This document shows, piece by piece, positions 63,537 to 64,000 of a stretch of DNA of 64,000 nucleotides; within the stretch, counting starts at the first letter, position 1, and every line of letters starts with the position of its first letter. This DNA is from Aliarcobacter lanthieri (GTDB lineage: Bacteria > Campylobacterota > Campylobacteria > Campylobacterales > Arcobacteraceae). Made by a program: the position numbers and the translations under genes. The stretch lies in the NCBI RefSeq assembly GCF_013201625.1, contig NZ_CP053839.1, forward strand, positions 1,240,001-1,304,000, in the 5' to 3' direction. The notes below the pieces were generated by a model. The model made no database searches. It had not been told where the DNA came from and worked only from the letters and a program-made list of their open reading frames with translations.

Positions 63537-63732
63537 AGAAAGTAAAATTTTAGATGAATGGGAAGAAAAGCTTGAAAAGATGATTGTTGAATTAAACAAT
63601 TGTCAAAATGAAAAAAGCTTAAAATCTTGTACTCCTTGTAGTGCTTTTTTTGAGTGTAGTTTAAGAAAAAAATATGTTATTGCCGTATATGAATCTATGA
63701 ATAAAGGTTCTGGTGGTGGATTTGAATTTTAA
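63529..63732 (+). CDS. Small Cys-rich conserved hypothetical protein
   Basis: 67 residues. An N-terminal helix ([16 protein letters not shown]) is followed by four cysteines in [20 protein letters not shown] (C-x9-C-x2-C-x6-C) and a Gly-rich end (KGSGGGFEF). The pattern could bind zinc or an iron-sulfur cluster. It begins inside fbp and lies 15 bases before metG, both arrangements suggesting cotranscription. Family not named. Confidence 0.7.
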   Translation: MPEESKILDEWEEKLEKMIVELNNCQNEKSLKSCTPCSAFFECSLRKKYVIAVYESMNKGSGGGFEF

Positions 63733-63747
63733 AAGAAGAGGTAAAGA

Positions 63748-64000
63748 ATGCAAGAGAATTGTAAAAATGTTTATATTACAACTCCAATATATTATGTAAA
63801 TGATGTGGCTCATATAGGACATGCTTATACAACAATAATAGCTGATATGTTAGCTAGATATTCAAGATTATCAGGATTAAATACTTTCCTTTTAACTGGA
63901 ACTGATGAACACGGACAAAAAATTGCTCAAAGTGCAGAAGCTAGAGGAAAAACTCCTAAAGAGTATGCAGATGAAATATCTGGAAAATTTAGAGCCTTAT
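63748..64000 (+). CDS. metG: Methionyl-tRNA synthetase (5' part)
   Basis: 84 codons visible before the window edge. [20 protein letters not shown] contains the class I HIGH motif (HIGH as AHIGHAYTT), and [20 protein letters not shown] is the MetRS signature after it. AGAGGTAAAG upstream provides the ribosome site. The C-terminal end lies outside the window. Confidence 0.96.
   Translation, partial: MQENCKNVYITTPIYYVNDVAHIGHAYTTIIADMLARYSRLSGLNTFLLTGTDEHGQKIAQSAEARGKTPKEYADEISGKFRAL

Noticed and set aside
1-64000. CRISPR arrays, tRNA/rRNA genes, insertion sequences, prophage
   Set aside because: No regularly spaced repeats, cloverleaf segments, transposase motifs or phage gene runs were found on reading the window.

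Overview
The window is a very AT-rich, densely packed bacterial chromosome segment that looks like Campylobacterota (Epsilonproteobacteria), most likely an Arcobacter/Aliarcobacter-type organism. This rests on lineage markers recognised from sequence: a single-chain XerH recombinase with a dif-like site just upstream, the DnaA-binding protein HobA in the lysC-hobA-holB-folP order known from Helicobacter, the second glutamyl-tRNA synthetase (GltX2 type), separate GlyS, a futalosine-pathway MqnC next to bamA, 6S RNA of the 'purD motif' type directly upstream of purD, and putative sigma70 promoters with a strong TATAAT/TAGAAT -10 and no clear -35. No tRNA, rRNA, CRISPR array, insertion sequence or prophage was seen.

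Layout. 1-1427: a response regulator (cut by the window edge) and its PAS histidine kinase, minus strand. 1616-11926: housekeeping genes (hemB, ribA, rsmG, glyS, a thioesterase, M48 protease, rmuC, a YpfJ-type zinc protease) with several small unknown genes and one frameshifted phospholipase-D-like gene. 11923-14239, minus: a DMT transporter, moeA and a small gene. 14348-15621: a TtcA-like tRNA thiolase overlapping a TudS (DUF523) thiouracil desulfidase. 15641-18748: three minus-strand genes that look flagellum-related (a 79-residue rod-like mini protein, a SprA/CJM1_0395-type metalloprotease and a flagellin-like protein) interleaved with plus-strand pssA and ppx. 18908-35951: ilvBN, lpxD, ftsK, a candidate small RNA, hpf, der, a SulP transporter, hemD, 6S RNA, purD, an RDD protein, lptD, a PRTase-like protein and pnp. 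36060-41139: a chemotaxis operon cheY-cheA-cheR-cheD-cheB. 41140-43471: an MFS transporter, a dif-like site and xerH. 43476-48288, minus: two unknowns, an M3 peptidase, prmC and hemW. 48344-52384: rppH, lysC, hobA, holB, folP. 52381-53673, minus: a ComJ-like protein and tyrA. 53780-61649: bamA, mqnC, an M16-like protein, gltX2, yggT and a lytic transglycosylase. 61615-64000: a lipoprotein (minus), mobB, fbp, a Cys-rich small protein and the start of metG.

How parts work together. lpxD, lptD and bamA build the outer membrane. hemB, hemD and hemW serve haem synthesis. moeA and mobB serve molybdenum cofactor. ftsK, xerH and the dif-like site form a complete chromosome-dimer resolution set within about 21 kb, suggesting that the window lies near the replication terminus. 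The most unusual items are: the mini flagellar-rod protein paired with a metalloprotease; the thiolase/desulfidase operon, whose thiolase lacks a cluster cysteine; an 8-bp repeat-unit loss that may switch the PLD gene off; a candidate small RNA at 24414-24489; REP-like palindromes at 10854-10976; and an ftsK that appears to lack a normal start codon.
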